This document shows, piece by piece, positions 25,173 to 32,707 of a stretch of DNA of 43,655 bases. Made by a program: the position numbers and the translations under genes. Within the stretch, counting starts at the first letter, position 1. Every line of letters starts with the position of its first letter. Source of the stretch: an uncultured Alphaproteobacteria bacterium (GTDB lineage Bacteria; Pseudomonadota; Alphaproteobacteria; HIMB59; GCA-002718135); assembly GCA_902574475.1 (NCBI GenBank), contig CACGNZ010000011.1, positions 1 through 43,655 on the forward strand, given 5' to 3'. The notes beneath the pieces were generated by a model that searched no databases, was not told where the DNA came from, and saw nothing but the letters and a program-made list of their open reading frames with translations.

Positions 25173-26255
25173 ATGTTTGTTGCTGACTTGCATAATGATC
25201 TTGTGCAAAGAGTTATTGAAGGTGAAGATGTTACAAAGCTAACATCGCATGGGCATACGGACATACCAAGGTTACTTAAATCTGAAATTGATTTAGAGAT
25301 TTTAATTATTTGGGTATCTAGCAATGCTAAAGAACCAAATTTTTTTAAGAGAGCTGATAAAATGTATGATGAGATTGAAAGAATTTCATCACATGAAGAA
25401 ATTATCATCCCCAAAAAAATCTCAGACATTAATGAAGGAATAGATAAAAATAAGACAATGTTTCCAATTTCAATGGAAGGTGGAGAGGGCTTAGAAAATG
25501 ATATCAATAATTTATATCATTTTATTGAAAGAGGGCTTTTCTATTTTGGCCCAACTTGGAATCATTCTTTGGATTGGGTTTCATCAAATTATGATGAGAC
25601 ATACAATTTGTCAAAACTTAAAAGCCATGGCTTAAATGAATTTGGGAAAGAGGTTATTTACATTTGCCAAGATAATAATGTGTTAATCGATGTTTCTCAC
25701 ATTGGAGAGAAAAGTTTTTGGGACATTGCATTAATAAGTACCAAACCTTTTATTGCCTCACATTCTAGCGTGTATAATTTGTGTCCACATTTTCGTAATT
25801 TAAAAGATGATCAAATTGAAGCTATCAAAAAATCAAAAGGATTAATTGGTTTAAATCCATATCCTTTTTTTATTGATAAATCTTTTAAAGAAAGAGAATC
25901 AAAAGAAAGGAATAAATATCTTGATGAATTAAATTCTATTGAAAGAAAATATTCCAATAAAACTTCTCAATGGATAGCAAAACAACATTTTCTTCAAAAA
26001 AAATTAGCAGAAATATGCCCAAGTATAGAAGTATTTGTTGATCATATTGAATATGTAATTAATCAAATAGGTATTGATTATGTAGGAATAGGCAGTGACT
26101 ACGATGGACTTGATTGTTTGCCCCATTCATGGAATGATTGTTTAGATCATATGATAATTCAAGAGTGTTTAGAAAAAAGAGGTTATAAATATATAGAAAT
26201 TGAAAAAATTATGGGAAAAAATATTTTAAGAGTTTTAGAAGAAATCTACAATTAG
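25173..26255 (+). CDS. Membrane dipeptidase-type metallopeptidase (peptidase family M19)
   Basis: The 360-residue protein is a renal-dipeptidase-like amidohydrolase. Zinc ligands are visible: His7 and Asp9 in ADLHNDL, Glu in SMEGGEGL (near 109), His in DVSHIGEKS, His in ASHSSVYN, and Asp in GIGSDYDG near the C-terminus. Family words such as CPHFRNLKDDQIEAIKKSKGLIGLN are present. It hydrolyses dipeptides, often with a C-terminal D-residue. No signal peptide is seen, so it is probably cytoplasmic despite the family name. It lies four bases after the cyclophilin gene and is likely co-transcribed. Its last 21 bases overlap the convergent LysE-type exporter gene. Confidence 0.93.
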   Translation: MFVADLHNDLVQRVIEGEDVTKLTSHGHTDIPRLLKSEIDLEILIIWVSSNAKEPNFFKRADKMYDEIERISSHEEIIIPKKISDINEGIDKNKTMFPISMEGGEGLENDINNLYHFIERGLFYFGPTWNHSLDWVSSNYDETYNLSKLKSHGLNEFGKEVIYICQDNNVLIDVSHIGEKSFWDIALISTKPFIASHSSVYNLCPHFRNLKDDQIEAIKKSKGLIGLNPYPFFIDKSFKERESKERNKYLDELNSIERKYSNKTSQWIAKQHFLQKKLAEICPSIEVFVDHIEYVINQIGIDYVGIGSDYDGLDCLPHSWNDCLDHMIIQECLEKRGYKYIEIEKIMGKNILRVLEEIYN

Positions 26256-26843
26256 CAAAATACCAATTAAAACTAAAATAAATCCTGATATTTTTTGTAT
26301 TATACCTTGCCTTTTTTGGAAAAAATCATTCATTCCATAACTTGTCACAACAACGGAAACAATAATGTACCAAATACCATCAATAACGGAAGCAGTTACA
26401 ACAAGAATTGAATGAGAATAAAAGGAGGCATCAATTTTTACAAATTGAGAAAAGACAGCTGAAAACCATATAAGAATTTTGGGATTAAAAATCGCTATCA
26501 AAAATCCTTGTAGGAAAGAATTAATACTTTTTTGTTCCTTAATTTTATCTATTTCCTCATTTTTTTTAAATATAAATTGAAAACCTAAATATAATAAAAA
26601 AAGAATTCCAATTATTTGAATTAATTTAAATAATAATTCATTTGCTGTTAAAATTATTGATAATCCAGTAACTGCAAATACAGCGTAAACACCCATTCCT
26701 AATCCATGACCAACAGCAGTCATAAAGCCAGCAAATCTATTAATTGTAATGCTATTTCTTATAATTAACGCTAAACTTGGACCTGGTGACATTGCCCCTG
26801 CAACACAGACAGTAGCAAACTGAAGCCAAAATATAAAAGTCAC
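26235..26843 (-). CDS. LysE/RhtB-family amino acid exporter
   Basis: The 202-residue inner-membrane protein has about six hydrophobic segments and the family's N-terminal motif GAMSPGPSLALIIRNS, followed by GHGLGMGVYAVFAVTG. A cytoplasmic loop separates helices 3 and 4 (KKNEEIDKIKEQKS), then FLQGFLIAIFNPKILIWF, the NPK motif typical of RhtB/LysE proteins. They export amino acids or homoserine-like compounds. The start abuts the stop of pdxJ without a gap, so it is the second gene of a pdxJ-led pair, following the GST gene upstream. The 3' end overlaps the dipeptidase gene. Substrate not assignable. Confidence 0.92.
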   Translation of the reverse strand: MTFIFWLQFATVCVAGAMSPGPSLALIIRNSITINRFAGFMTAVGHGLGMGVYAVFAVTGLSIILTANELLFKLIQIIGILFLLYLGFQFIFKKNEEIDKIKEQKSINSFLQGFLIAIFNPKILIWFSAVFSQFVKIDASFYSHSILVVTASVIDGIWYIIVSVVVTSYGMNDFFQKRQGIIQKISGFILVLIGILLIVDFF

Positions 26844-27578
26844 TTAATTATTTGTTAGGGTTAAATATTTTTTTATTGTTTCTTGTAAGCCAAATTCAAA
26901 ACTATCACAGATGAGGGCATGACCAATAGATACTTCTTTAATATTATTTATATTATCTAAAAAAAACTTTAAATTTTCTAAATTTAAATCATGACCAGCA
27001 TTTAATTCAATTTTTGGAAACTCTTTTTTTAGATAGTTTGTTACACCAATATAATCTTTAATTGCTTTTTCCTTATTTTCATTAAAGTTATGAGCATAAT
27101 CAAAAGTATAAAGTTCTACTCTATCAGCTTGTATTACTTTTAAATTTTCTAGTGTTTTTATAGATGGGTTAATAAATATTGAAACGCGAATATCATTTTT
27201 TTTAAATTCACTAACTATGTCTGTTAATAAATTTTTGTTAATTTCACAGTCCCAACCAAAAGAAGAGGTTAATACGCCAGGTGGATCTGGGACTAAAGTT
27301 ACTTGATCTGGTTTAACTTCAATTACTTTTTTGACAAAAAAATCTGATGGATATCCCTCTACATTAAATTCCTTATTTTCAAATTTTGATAATAAATTTT
27401 TTAAGGGTTCAAGGTCAGAAAATTTTGCGTGTCTTTCATCAGGACGCGGATGTACTGTAATTCCATCAGCACCGTAGTTTAAACATTTATTACTAATATC
27501 AATTAAGTTTGGTATATCAGCTCCTCTAGCATTTCTTACTAAAGCAAACTTGTTAACATTAACACTTAGTGCAGTCAT
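26844..27578 (-). CDS. pdxJ: Pyridoxine 5'-phosphate synthase PdxJ
   Basis: PdxJ joins 3-amino-2-oxopropyl phosphate with deoxyxylulose 5-phosphate to form pyridoxine 5'-phosphate, the last ring-forming step of de novo vitamin B6 synthesis. The 244-residue TIM-barrel protein begins MTALSVNVNKFALVRNARG, with LSVNVDHVATLRNAR-like spacing although the usual His of NVDH is replaced (NVNK). It then has GADGITVHPRPDERHA, FNVEGYPS, TLVPDPPGVLTSSFGWD, VSIFINPS, ELYTFDYA, ELNAGHDLN and EVSIGHALI. The altered first motif, Asp-His to Asn-Lys, is worth noting, since the His is part of the active site in characterised enzymes. It lies 9 bases after the GST gene. Confidence 0.93.
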   Translation of the reverse strand: MTALSVNVNKFALVRNARGADIPNLIDISNKCLNYGADGITVHPRPDERHAKFSDLEPLKNLLSKFENKEFNVEGYPSDFFVKKVIEVKPDQVTLVPDPPGVLTSSFGWDCEINKNLLTDIVSEFKKNDIRVSIFINPSIKTLENLKVIQADRVELYTFDYAHNFNENKEKAIKDYIGVTNYLKKEFPKIELNAGHDLNLENLKFFLDNINNIKEVSIGHALICDSFEFGLQETIKKYLTLTNN

Positions 27579-27587
27579 TCTTAATAA

Positions 27588-28244
27588 CTAAATAACTTTT
27601 CCATATGTCTTTATCATCCATTCATTGACTTTTGGATGATTGTAGATTTCTTCTCTCAATTTTTTTAACTTTTCATAAGGTTCTAAAATATTAGTTGGTA
27701 CACCATCTAAAAGTCCAGAGGTAAGCCAACCAAGCAGTCTCCATATTGCCAAATCGGCAATAGAAATTTTGTTACCAACAAAAAAATTATAGTCTTTATT
27801 TTTTGCAAGTAGATTTTCAAGAAATTGAAACCATTTTGGCAAATGTTTTGTTGCTAATATTTTTCTAGCTAATTCTAATCGTTCCTTTTCTTTATCTCTA
27901 CCAGACAGAGTTACGAGATAGTTAATGTCTTGCGCTGTATCAATAATTTGATCAATTTGTGCTGCTTCAAAATCATTATCTTTTGGATACAAGCCTGATA
28001 ATTTTCCACAATATCTAGCAATAGCACCTGTTTGGGCAATTATTTTACCATCAACATCTAATACGGGTAATTGTTTAAAAGGAGCAATTTGATTATTGGG
28101 TAATAACCCTGTTGCTTTTAAGTCATCAATTTCTTTTCCTTCTACACGATAATCATTAAAAGGAATATCTCCTATAAATAAAGCCAGTCTTGTTACTTCT
28201 GCTCTCCAAAAAGGTATTTTAAAATAGTATAATGTAATTTCCAT
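27588..28244 (-). CDS. Glutathione S-transferase-like protein
   Basis: The 218-residue protein has a thioredoxin-like N-terminal domain starting MEITLYYFKIPFWRAEVTRLALFIGD, with KQLPVLDVDGKIIAQTGAIARY, the cis-Pro and Gln-Thr/Ser that bind glutathione (residues about 58-75). An all-helical C-terminal domain has ISIADLAIWRLLGWL. The Tyr near residue 7 is in the position used by alpha/mu/sigma-type GSTs. Conjugation or reduction of small electrophiles in the cytoplasm is the likely role, substrate unknown. It is the first gene of the GST-pdxJ-LysE minus-strand group and is divergent from a small membrane protein across 35 bases. Confidence 0.9.
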   Translation of the reverse strand: MEITLYYFKIPFWRAEVTRLALFIGDIPFNDYRVEGKEIDDLKATGLLPNNQIAPFKQLPVLDVDGKIIAQTGAIARYCGKLSGLYPKDNDFEAAQIDQIIDTAQDINYLVTLSGRDKEKERLELARKILATKHLPKWFQFLENLLAKNKDYNFFVGNKISIADLAIWRLLGWLTSGLLDGVPTNILEPYEKLKKLREEIYNHPKVNEWMIKTYGKVI

Positions 28245-28279
28245 ATTGATTATTTATTTTTTTTACATGATACACAGAT

Positions 28280-28681
28280 ATGTTCAAAAAAAATATAGAT
28301 AATTTAATCATTATTATTAATATTATTTTCTTCTCCTACTACGCTATTCAACTTTTAGTATTTACTGATGAATTTGCTTTGAACAACTTAGGTTTTTTTA
28401 ATCATGCCGTAGCAGGATTATCAGAAATTATAGGAATAATTTTTATCTCCTTTGTAATATCTTACACAATAATAATTTTTAGAGGAGCAGAAAAGCAACT
28501 TCCGTTCATGTTTGTAATATTTTTATTTCAGCTTTTAGCTGCATTAAATTTTTGGCGATATGTTTTGACTGATAGCCCAGGCGAAACAAGTTTAAATGTT
28601 ATAACAATAAACGCTATATTTTTTTCTATATTAAGTGTTTTAAATTTTTTGTTTATTTTGAGAAATTTAAAAAAAATTTAA
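28280..28681 (+). CDS. Four-helix membrane protein of unknown function
   Basis: I do not recognise this 133-residue protein. It has four evenly spaced hydrophobic segments (about residues 8-29, 43-66, 74-97 and 105-127), short charged loops, and a basic C-terminus (RNLKKI), consistent with an inner-membrane protein with both ends inside. No conserved metal or catalytic motif stands out. The ATG is close behind the divergent GST gene start. Its stop lies five bases from the end of the convergent DUF4174 gene. It appears to be a single-gene transcript. Real coding status is supported by the regular helix pattern and absence of overlap. Confidence 0.72.
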   Translation: MFKKNIDNLIIIINIIFFSYYAIQLLVFTDEFALNNLGFFNHAVAGLSEIIGIIFISFVISYTIIIFRGAEKQLPFMFVIFLFQLLAALNFWRYVLTDSPGETSLNVITINAIFFSILSVLNFLFILRNLKKI

Positions 28682-28686
28682 ATTAT

Positions 28687-29073
28687 TTAACATTTATCAT
28701 TAATCATTTCATTTTTTCTCAAAGGCATAGAGTCAATTAAACTAAATAAGCCTAAATATATTTTATCATCTTTACTATAATCCTTGATTGCACCATCATA
28801 GCCTAGTAACCATATTCCCAGTTTATTAAAAATAAAATTTGGTGCTTCATATTCACTATTTTTAAATTTTTCATAAAATATAAATTCTAAGTTTCTATCA
28901 TTTATTGAACATTCATTTTCTCTAATAAATTTTTGTGTAGACAAAAATATTTTATCCACCTTCTTTTCAAATGAGATAACAACCAATCTTTTTTTCCAAT
29001 TTAATTCAGATATTTGTTTAGCCATTGTTTCAAAATTTATAAAACAAATTAAAATAATTGTAATGTATTTCAT
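28687..29073 (-). CDS. DUF4174-domain periplasmic protein
   Basis: From the ATG at 29073 the product is 128 residues: a signal peptide (MKYITIILICFINFETMAKQ) followed by a small thioredoxin-like domain matching DUF4174 (PF13778). Typical pieces are LNWKKRLVVISF, RNLEFIFYE, GIWLLGYDGAIK and the C-terminal SLIDSMPLRKNEM, nearly the family consensus. Its function is unknown. Homologues are common in proteobacteria as secreted proteins. The reading frame stays open 16 codons further upstream, but those codons lie inside the tRNA gene and must be rejected as the start. Expression may come from read-through of the tRNA promoter, since the tRNA ends only five bases before the ATG. Confidence 0.85.
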   Translation of the reverse strand: MKYITIILICFINFETMAKQISELNWKKRLVVISFEKKVDKIFLSTQKFIRENECSINDRNLEFIFYEKFKNSEYEAPNFIFNKLGIWLLGYDGAIKDYSKDDKIYLGLFSLIDSMPLRKNEMINDKC

Positions 29074-29077
29074 TGTA

Positions 29078-29152
29078 TGGTGCTGATACCGAGAATCGAA
29101 CTTGGATCTGACCGTTACCAACGGCCTGTAATAACCATTATACTATATCAGC
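29078..29152 (-). tRNA. tRNA-Thr (anticodon GGT)
   Basis: The minus strand folds as a 75-base cloverleaf with CCA encoded. Acceptor GCTGATA pairs with TATCAGC, and the anticodon stem GGCCG/CGGTC holds the loop TTGGTAA, giving anticodon GGT (Thr). The T-loop is TTCGATT. The acceptor and anticodon arms resemble alphaproteobacterial tRNA-Thr. Odd points are an A-C mismatch in the T-stem (CCAAG/CTCGG), a T-T mismatch at the inner end of the D-stem, and a short 4-base variable loop. It is probably functional. Confidence 0.9.
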
Positions 29153-29273
29153 TTATTGTTAGTAATATCAGAAATTATACTAATGAAAAGATTTGAAAAA
29201 ATTAATTCCTATTTAAAAGATAAAACTGGAATAGTAATTTATTAATAGTTAATATAATTATATTGTCTTTGAA

Positions 29274-30119
29274 ATGGAAAAAATTACACTAGGATATTGG
29301 AGTACAAAAGGACTTGGTTCTGCATCAAGACAAATGATTATTTATGCAGGTGTTCCTTTAATAGCAAAAATTTATAAAGTACTTCCTAAAGAAGAGAAAA
29401 ATCAGATTATATATGAGGGAAGCTCATGGCATGATAATGATAAAATTGATTTAAAGAAAAAAAATAGTTTAATTAATTTACCATACTTAAAATATTTAAA
29501 GGATGATAAAGAATTCATAATATCTCATTCCAATACCTGCCTTACTTTTTTGGGCAAAGAATTTGGTATGTTTGGTGAGACGCAAGAGGAAGAGCTAGAG
29601 TGTGAGCAGCTACTTCAAGAAACTGTAGATTTAAGATCAATTGTAACAAGATTTGCTTACACTCATTTTAATTCTAAAGATGAAGAATTACTAGCGGCTA
29701 AAGAAGTTTACAATAACGCATTTGAAAATTCTAATTCCGGTAAACTTCAGAAATTTGAACATTGGCTTTCTTCAAAAGATGAAAGCAAAACAAAATTATT
29801 TTTAGTAGGTAATAAAATTTCTTCTCCAGATTTTAATCTTTTTGATACTTTAGATCTTTATTGTGAGTTTTTACTTTATTATAATTTTGTTGAAAATGCA
29901 GAAAAAAATAATGTTTTTGCTTTGCTTAAATATCCTCTTATTTCAGATTTTTTTAATAACTTTAAACAGCTTCCCAAAATGCAAAAATATTTTGAATCTG
30001 AATTATACAAACTTCCATTTACAAACAAAGGTGCAAAATTTGGATCAGGTAAAAGTGGTATTACGTGGAACCCAAGTATTGATACTGATACAACACCGGA
30101 TGAAATAATTGTTGAATAA
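29274..30119 (+). CDS. Glutathione S-transferase resembling the mu class
   Basis: The 281-residue protein follows the pattern of animal mu-class GSTs from end to end. LGYWSTKGLGSASRQMIIYAGVP matches the LGYWDIRGLAHAIRLLLEY region, including the catalytic Tyr. LPYLKYLKDDKEFIISHSNTCLTFL carries the cis-Pro and the Gln/His-Ser of the glutathione site. FGETQEEELECEQLLQETVDLR corresponds to CGETEEEKIRVDILENQ, and LVGNKISSPDFNLFDTLDL to AGNKITFVDFLVYDVLDL. The C-terminus is longer than the usual 218 residues by an inserted loop around 35-55 and a Thr/Asp-rich tail. It would conjugate glutathione to an electrophile. Such a close match in a bacterium is unusual. Confidence 0.85.
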   Translation: MEKITLGYWSTKGLGSASRQMIIYAGVPLIAKIYKVLPKEEKNQIIYEGSSWHDNDKIDLKKKNSLINLPYLKYLKDDKEFIISHSNTCLTFLGKEFGMFGETQEEELECEQLLQETVDLRSIVTRFAYTHFNSKDEELLAAKEVYNNAFENSNSGKLQKFEHWLSSKDESKTKLFLVGNKISSPDFNLFDTLDLYCEFLLYYNFVENAEKNNVFALLKYPLISDFFNNFKQLPKMQKYFESELYKLPFTNKGAKFGSGKSGITWNPSIDTDTTPDEIIVE

Positions 30120-30145
30120 ATATATAAAATTTATAAAGTAATTTT

Positions 30146-30751
30146 ATGAAAGAGGTAAATTTTTGGTTTTCAATAGGAAGTACGTATACTTATTTAACAG
30201 TCAATAGGTTGCATGATGTTGCAGAAAAAGAAAACATTAAATTTAATTGGCATCCTTTTAGTGTAAGAAAAATTATGATGGATATGGATAACATTCCATT
30301 CACTCCACCAGCAAAAAAAATCAAATCAGATTACATGTGGAGAGATATTGAAAGACGCGCAAAATTTTATGGTTTTGAAGCAAAGGTACCTGCACCATAC
30401 CCATTAAAAGAGTTCGATTTGGCAAATCAAATAGCAATTCTTGGAATGAATGAGGGATGGGGTGTCGATTATGTTTACAAAACATATCAAAGATGGTTTC
30501 AACAAGGAAAAGAACCAGCTACACAGCCAAACTTAAACGAAATATTTAAAGAGCTTAACCTAGATTCAGAAGAAACTATAAAGAAAGCTAATGCACAGGA
30601 AATAAAAGATAAATATCTAAGCAATACTGAATATGCCTACAAAAAAGGAGTTTTTGGGAGTCCTTCGTTTATATATGAAGGTAAAGAAGTATTTTGGGGA
30701 GATGATAGACTTGAAGATTGTATTAAATGGATTAGGTTAAAGGGTAAGTAA
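30146..30751 (+). CDS. DsbA-family 2-hydroxychromene-2-carboxylate isomerase-like (kappa-class GST fold)
   Basis: A 201-residue protein of the HCCA isomerase/GST-kappa family. It starts VNFWFSIGSTYTYLTVNRL, with Ser10 at the glutathione-activating position (family FxSPxSYLA), and continues with WHPFSVRKI, GWGVDYVYKTYQRWF and GVFGSPSFIYEGKEVFWGDDRLE, the cis-Pro loop and dimer region. Bacterial members isomerise a ring-cleavage product in naphthalene breakdown with glutathione, but most are of unknown substrate. It lies 26 bases after the mu-like GST and before a mini membrane protein and the ABC-F gene, all on the plus strand, so a shared transcript is likely. No other aromatic degradation gene is nearby. 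Confidence 0.9.
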   Translation: MKEVNFWFSIGSTYTYLTVNRLHDVAEKENIKFNWHPFSVRKIMMDMDNIPFTPPAKKIKSDYMWRDIERRAKFYGFEAKVPAPYPLKEFDLANQIAILGMNEGWGVDYVYKTYQRWFQQGKEPATQPNLNEIFKELNLDSEETIKKANAQEIKDKYLSNTEYAYKKGVFGSPSFIYEGKEVFWGDDRLEDCIKWIRLKGK

Positions 30752-30757
30752 ATTATT

Positions 30758-30874
30758 ATGAAGTTCCTAAATTTTATTTTTCCAAAAGGTCAATGGTCAT
30801 TAACTAGAGTGGCAATACTATTTCTGATATTTATGATCCTTGATTTTATTGTTGTTTATTACAAAATTATATAA
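30758..30874 (+). CDS. Small single-span membrane protein (38 residues)
   Basis: An ATG at 30758 opens a 38-codon frame that fits exactly between the isomerase stop (7 bases upstream) and the ABC-F start (11 bases downstream). The product begins MKFLNFIFPKGQWSLTRV and then has one hydrophobic helix, AILFLIFMILDFIVVYY. The gap-filling position and clean transmembrane pattern support a real gene. I see no recognised family and no strong ribosome site, so it could be translated by coupling with the upstream gene. Confidence 0.55.
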   Translation: MKFLNFIFPKGQWSLTRVAILFLIFMILDFIVVYYKII

Positions 30875-30885
30875 GACTTAAATTA

Positions 30886-32700
30886 GTGGCTAGTGATTTA
30901 TTATTTTCTCTAAGAGATGTAGAAATCAAATTTGGCAAAAAACTTATTTTTCAAGATCTAAACTTAAATTTACACAAGGGTGATATGATTGCGCTTGTTG
31001 GCAAAAATGGTGTTGGCAAAACTACCTTAATGAAAACTATTTACGGTGATCAAGATTTAGATGCAGGAGAATTATGGAATTACCCAAATCTCAAAGTTGG
31101 ATACTTCAATCAAAAATTTGAAAAATTAAATAACAAAACCATTGAAGAGAATTTTGCAGATTTACTTAATGAACAAAATAAACATTTTGTTGATATATTT
31201 TGCAATAAACTCAATTTAGATAAACTTGCTAATGTTGAAGATCTTTCAGGAGGTCAAAAAAGAAAAGTTTATTTAATTCGATCTTTATTAAAAGACTCAG
31301 ATGTTTTGTTATTAGATGAGCCAACCAATCATCTAGATTTGCAATGCATCGAATGGCTAGAAAGTTATTTACGCAATTTAAATAAGACAATTATATGTGT
31401 AAGTCATGATAGAACTTTTCTCAGTAACTTTACTAATAAGGTTTTTTGGATAGATAGAGGAAAATTACGGGTAAGCCCAAGAGGATTTAAGGATTTTGAT
31501 AAGTGGTCAGAGGAGTTACTCGATCAAGAATATAGAGAATTAAGAAATAGAAAGCAATTTGTTAATATTGAACTCGAGTGGGCAAATAAAGGAGTAAAGG
31601 CTCGAGTTAAGCGAAATGAAAAAAGATTAAAAAGAGCAAAAGAATTAAAAGCACAATTAGAAAAGGATGAAGCTTCTTATAGAAGTGCAATCAAATCTTT
31701 AAGACCGCAAGTTTCTAAAAAATCTAGTGATCAATCTAAGTTTATTGCTGAACTTCAAGAAGTGTTTGTGAAATATCAAAATCAAAGTGAATTTGTTTTT
31801 AAAAATTTATCCATTAAAATTTCAAAAAATGATCGTATCGGTCTGTTAGGGAATAATGGAAGTGGTAAATCAACTTTTCTTCGAACAATTCTCAATGAAA
31901 TAAAAATTTCTAAAGGTAAAATCAAGCTGAAAAAAAATTTAGAATTTTCTTATTTTGATCAAATGCGTAATGATCTTAATGGCAGAAAATCTATTAAAGA
32001 TATCTTAGTGCCCTCTGGAGGAGACTATTTAAAAGTTCAAGGAAGAGATAGGCATGTCTGTAGCTATGTGAAAGATTTTCAGTTTGATCCTAAAAATGTT
32101 AACCATACGATACAAACATTATCAGGAGGAGAACAAAATAGATTACTTTTGGCAAAAGTTTTAGCTAATCCCAAAACTGGACTTATATTAGATGAGCCAA
32201 CAAATGATCTAGATTTAGAAACGCTAGATCTGTTAACTGAAATGCTATCAAATTATAATGGAACGTTATTAATAGTATCGCATGACCGAGATTTTTTAGA
32301 TCAAACTGTAAATAAGATTTTACATTTTAAAGAGGATGGAGATGTATCATTGTTTTTTGGTGGATATAGTGATTTTTTGAAATCTGAAAATCAACAAGTA
32401 GCTAGAAATAGAGAAACTAAAAAATCAATTACAGAAAACAATAAAGTAAAGAATTCAAAATCTAAATTATCATATAAGTTTCAATATGAATTAGAACAAC
32501 TTCCAAGCCAAATAAAAAATATTCAACAAGAATTAGAAGATATTAAAAATGAATTGAAGGATACAAACTTATATTTAGAAAATTTTGAACGCTATCAAGA
32601 AATAACTTCAAAAATGGAAATTCTTAATAGCGATCTAAATACAAAAGAAAATCGATGGTATGAATTAATTAAAATGGAAGAAGATTTAGTTAGTAAATGA
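30886..32700 (+). CDS. uup: ABC-F family ATPase (Uup-like)
   Basis: The 604-residue soluble protein has two ABC ATPase domains and no membrane segment. First Walker A GKNGVGKTT (about 39-47), signature LSGGQKRKVYLIRS, and DEPTNHLDL. Second Walker A GNNGSGKST, LSGGEQNRLLLAKVL, and DEPTNDLDLETL. The P-site linker between them is rich in Arg/Lys (KGVKARVKRNEKRLKRAKEL). A C-terminal coiled coil (about 505-600) is the mark of Uup-type proteins. ABC-F proteins bind the ribosome E site and affect translation or, for Uup, DNA and ribosome assembly. The start is GTG. It converges on the aldolase gene with a 7-base gap. Confidence 0.92.
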   Translation: MASDLLFSLRDVEIKFGKKLIFQDLNLNLHKGDMIALVGKNGVGKTTLMKTIYGDQDLDAGELWNYPNLKVGYFNQKFEKLNNKTIEENFADLLNEQNKHFVDIFCNKLNLDKLANVEDLSGGQKRKVYLIRSLLKDSDVLLLDEPTNHLDLQCIEWLESYLRNLNKTIICVSHDRTFLSNFTNKVFWIDRGKLRVSPRGFKDFDKWSEELLDQEYRELRNRKQFVNIELEWANKGVKARVKRNEKRLKRAKELKAQLEKDEASYRSAIKSLRPQVSKKSSDQSKFIAELQEVFVKYQNQSEFVFKNLSIKISKNDRIGLLGNNGSGKSTFLRTILNEIKISKGKIKLKKNLEFSYFDQMRNDLNGRKSIKDILVPSGGDYLKVQGRDRHVCSYVKDFQFDPKNVNHTIQTLSGGEQNRLLLAKVLANPKTGLILDEPTNDLDLETLDLLTEMLSNYNGTLLIVSHDRDFLDQTVNKILHFKEDGDVSLFFGGYSDFLKSENQQVARNRETKKSITENNKVKNSKSKLSYKFQYELEQLPSQIKNIQQELEDIKNELKDTNLYLENFERYQEITSKMEILNSDLNTKENRWYELIKMEEDLVSK

Positions 32701-32707
32701 GTGACTA

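Noticed and set aside
29074-29121. Upstream extension of the DUF4174 frame by 16 codons
   Set aside because: It lies in the tRNA-Thr gene and precedes an ordinary signal peptide start at 29073.
29183-29245. 20-codon frame MKRFEKINSYLKDKTGIVIY between tRNA-Thr and the mu-like GST
   Set aside because: No ribosome site, no hydrophobic or conserved pattern; such short frames are expected by chance at this base composition.
30886-32700. Taking the two-domain ATPase as the missing subunit of the CUT1 importer
   Set aside because: It has ABC-F features (P-site linker, Uup-type coiled coil, two fused ATPase domains) and lacks the TOBE domain of sugar importers.
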